A stretch of DNA of 64,000 nucleotides from Sporosarcina cyprini. Its GTDB lineage: Bacteria; Bacillota; Bacilli; Bacillales_A; Planococcaceae. The notes under the pieces were generated by a model that ran no database searches, was not told where the DNA came from, and was given only the letters and a program-made list of their open reading frames with translations. Below are positions 63,181 through 64,000 of this stretch, piece after piece (the stretch's first letter is position 1; the number at the start of each line of letters is the position of its first letter). Location of the stretch: the NCBI RefSeq assembly GCF_022048975.1, contig NZ_JAKMHX010000018.1:1-64000 (forward strand). Reading direction: 5' to 3'. Both the position numbers and the translations under genes were made by a program.

Positions 63181-64000
63181 TTACAACAAACTGTATAACC
63201 GGATATCCGGATATTTATCGTTGAACCAACGCATTGCAAAATCATTTTCGAACAAGAAGACCAGATTGTCATGACGATCTTTTACAAGCATTGCACGTTG
63301 TCCAGCCATCGTTTCTTTAACATCCGATTCGTTTTCGATCCATCGGGCGACTTTCGAGCCGATATGCTCCATTTGCACTTCCACGTTGTATTCATTTTTC
63401 ATCCGGTGCTCAAAAACTTCAAACTGCAGTTGGCCGACTGCCCCTAACAAGACCTCTTCCGTATGAAGCGTTTTATAATATTGGATGGCCCCTTCTTGAA
63501 CCAACTGTAGGATCCCCTTATGGAAATGCTTCGATTTCATCACATTTTTCGCTGTAACACGGACAAAAAGCTCCGGAGTGAACTGCGGCAATGCTTCGTA
63601 TTGGAACATTTTCTTCCCGCCAACAACTGTATCCCCGATTTGGTAATTTCCAGTATCGTATAATCCGATAATATCGCCAGCGACCGCTTCGTTCACCGTC
63701 TCCCGGTCATCCGCAAGAAATTGAGTTGTCTGCGACAGCTTAAATGACTTGGAAATCCTCGGTACAGTAACCGACATTCCTCGTTCAAATGCTCCTGAGA
63801 CAATCCTCACAAATGCAATTCGATCTCGGTGTGCAGGATTCATATTGGCCTGGATTTTGAAGATAAACCCTGAAAATTCATCGGCGTACGGATCCACTTT
63901 CTCTTCATCCTGCGTTTGCCGAGGCTGAGGGGCCGGGGCGAACTGCAAAAATGTTTCTAAAAATGTCTGTACGCCAAAATTAGTCAGCGCACTGCCAAAG
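63181..64000 (-). CDS. prfC: Peptide chain release factor 3, C-terminal part (cut by window edge)
   Basis: The frame is open to the window edge (upstream residues [17 protein letters not shown] continue the sequence), so the GTPase domain lies outside. What is seen is the EF-Tu-like domain II ([27 protein letters not shown]), typical of RF3, and the C-terminal RF3 domain ([31 protein letters not shown], with [15 protein letters not shown]). RF3 recycles RF1/RF2 after peptide release. Both sequence blocks are clear. It ends at a terminator upstream of the RND gene. Confidence 0.93.
   Translation of the reverse strand, partial: FGSALTNFGVQTFLETFLQFAPAPQPRQTQDEEKVDPYADEFSGFIFKIQANMNPAHRDRIAFVRIVSGAFERGMSVTVPRISKSFKLSQTTQFLADDRETVNEAVAGDIIGLYDTGNYQIGDTVVGGKKMFQYEALPQFTPELFVRVTAKNVMKSKHFHKGILQLVQEGAIQYYKTLHTEEVLLGAVGQLQFEVFEHRMKNEYNVEVQMEHIGSKVARWIENESDVKETMAGQRAMLVKDRHDNLVFLFENDFAMRWFNDKYPDIRLYSLL

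Overview
The window looks like a chromosomal stretch from a low-to-moderate-GC Gram-positive of the order Bacillales, most likely a Planococcaceae member close to Sporosarcina. The evidence is the many proteins recognisable as counterparts of Bacillus subtilis yla/ykt/yku/ykv/ykr products (YlaF, TypA, YlaH, YktA-C, PdhA-D, YkyA, DefB, RpoY, RNase J1, KtrC, YkuU/YkuV, DarB/YkuL, FadH/YkuF, YkyB, YkwC, YkvS, KtrD, YkoY). They come in a different order and are mixed with genes B. subtilis does not keep here, such as a polyamine ABC transporter and peptide-chain release factor 3. Strong AGGAGG-type ribosome binding sites, frequent TTG/GTG starts and U-tailed hairpin terminators fit this. No rRNA, tRNA or CRISPR was seen. 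The genus is an inference.

Layout. 1-0.3 kb: tail of an IS1182-family transposase. 0.4-7.2 kb: typA-ylaH, ylaF, an inositol-phosphatase-like gene, yktB/yktA, a nitronate-monooxygenase-like gene and a lipoprotein polysaccharide deacetylase. 7.3-12.4 kb: the pyruvate dehydrogenase operon pdhABCD with a consensus promoter. 12.4-18.6 kb: ykyA, peptide deformylase, a tiny strongly signalled basic peptide gene, rpoY-rnjA, a group II intron placed between rnjA and its terminator, and ktrC. 18.8-21.7 kb: ykuU-ykuV (peroxiredoxin and thioredoxin-like partner) and a divergent CorA-like membrane protein. 21.7-26.2 kb: a cupin-XRE regulator leading potABCD. 26.3-27.5 kb: an MFS exporter.

27.5-39.5 kb is the most unusual block: eight tightly packed minus-strand genes encoding a large exported/membrane protein, an ABC ATPase and permease, a membrane protein with a roughly 100-residue Gly-Gln tract, a MoxR AAA+ ATPase, a DUF58 protein and two vWA-type membrane proteins. 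The set looks like one envelope-associated machine of unknown function. A second, smaller MoxR-DUF58-DUF4129 operon lies at 47.8-51.2 kb.

39.6-46.7 kb: a LysR regulator with a DHA2-type exporter, the c-di-AMP-binding CBS protein DarB, FadH with a FadR-like operator, a PAS-GGDEF-EAL protein and YkyB. 46.8-57.9 kb: YkwC-like dehydrogenase, the second MoxR operon, a Spo0E-like peptide, YkvS, a lipoprotein, a MarR regulator, a soluble PAS histidine kinase, a B12/radical-SAM protein and KtrD. 58-64 kb: a TerC/YkoY exporter under a yybP-ykoY manganese riboswitch, a broken IS1182 remnant, a GC-rich structured repeat, an RND (SwrC-like) pump and the C-terminal part of prfC.

Several regulatory themes recur. 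Metal and redox homeostasis is represented by the Mn riboswitch with TerC, ykuUV with a PerR-like box, and the CorA-like gene with a palindrome. Potassium and c-di-AMP are represented by KtrC, KtrD and DarB. Spo0A phosphorelay-type components are a Spo0E-like peptide and a PAS kinase. Two MoxR-DUF58 chaperone-like systems are also present.
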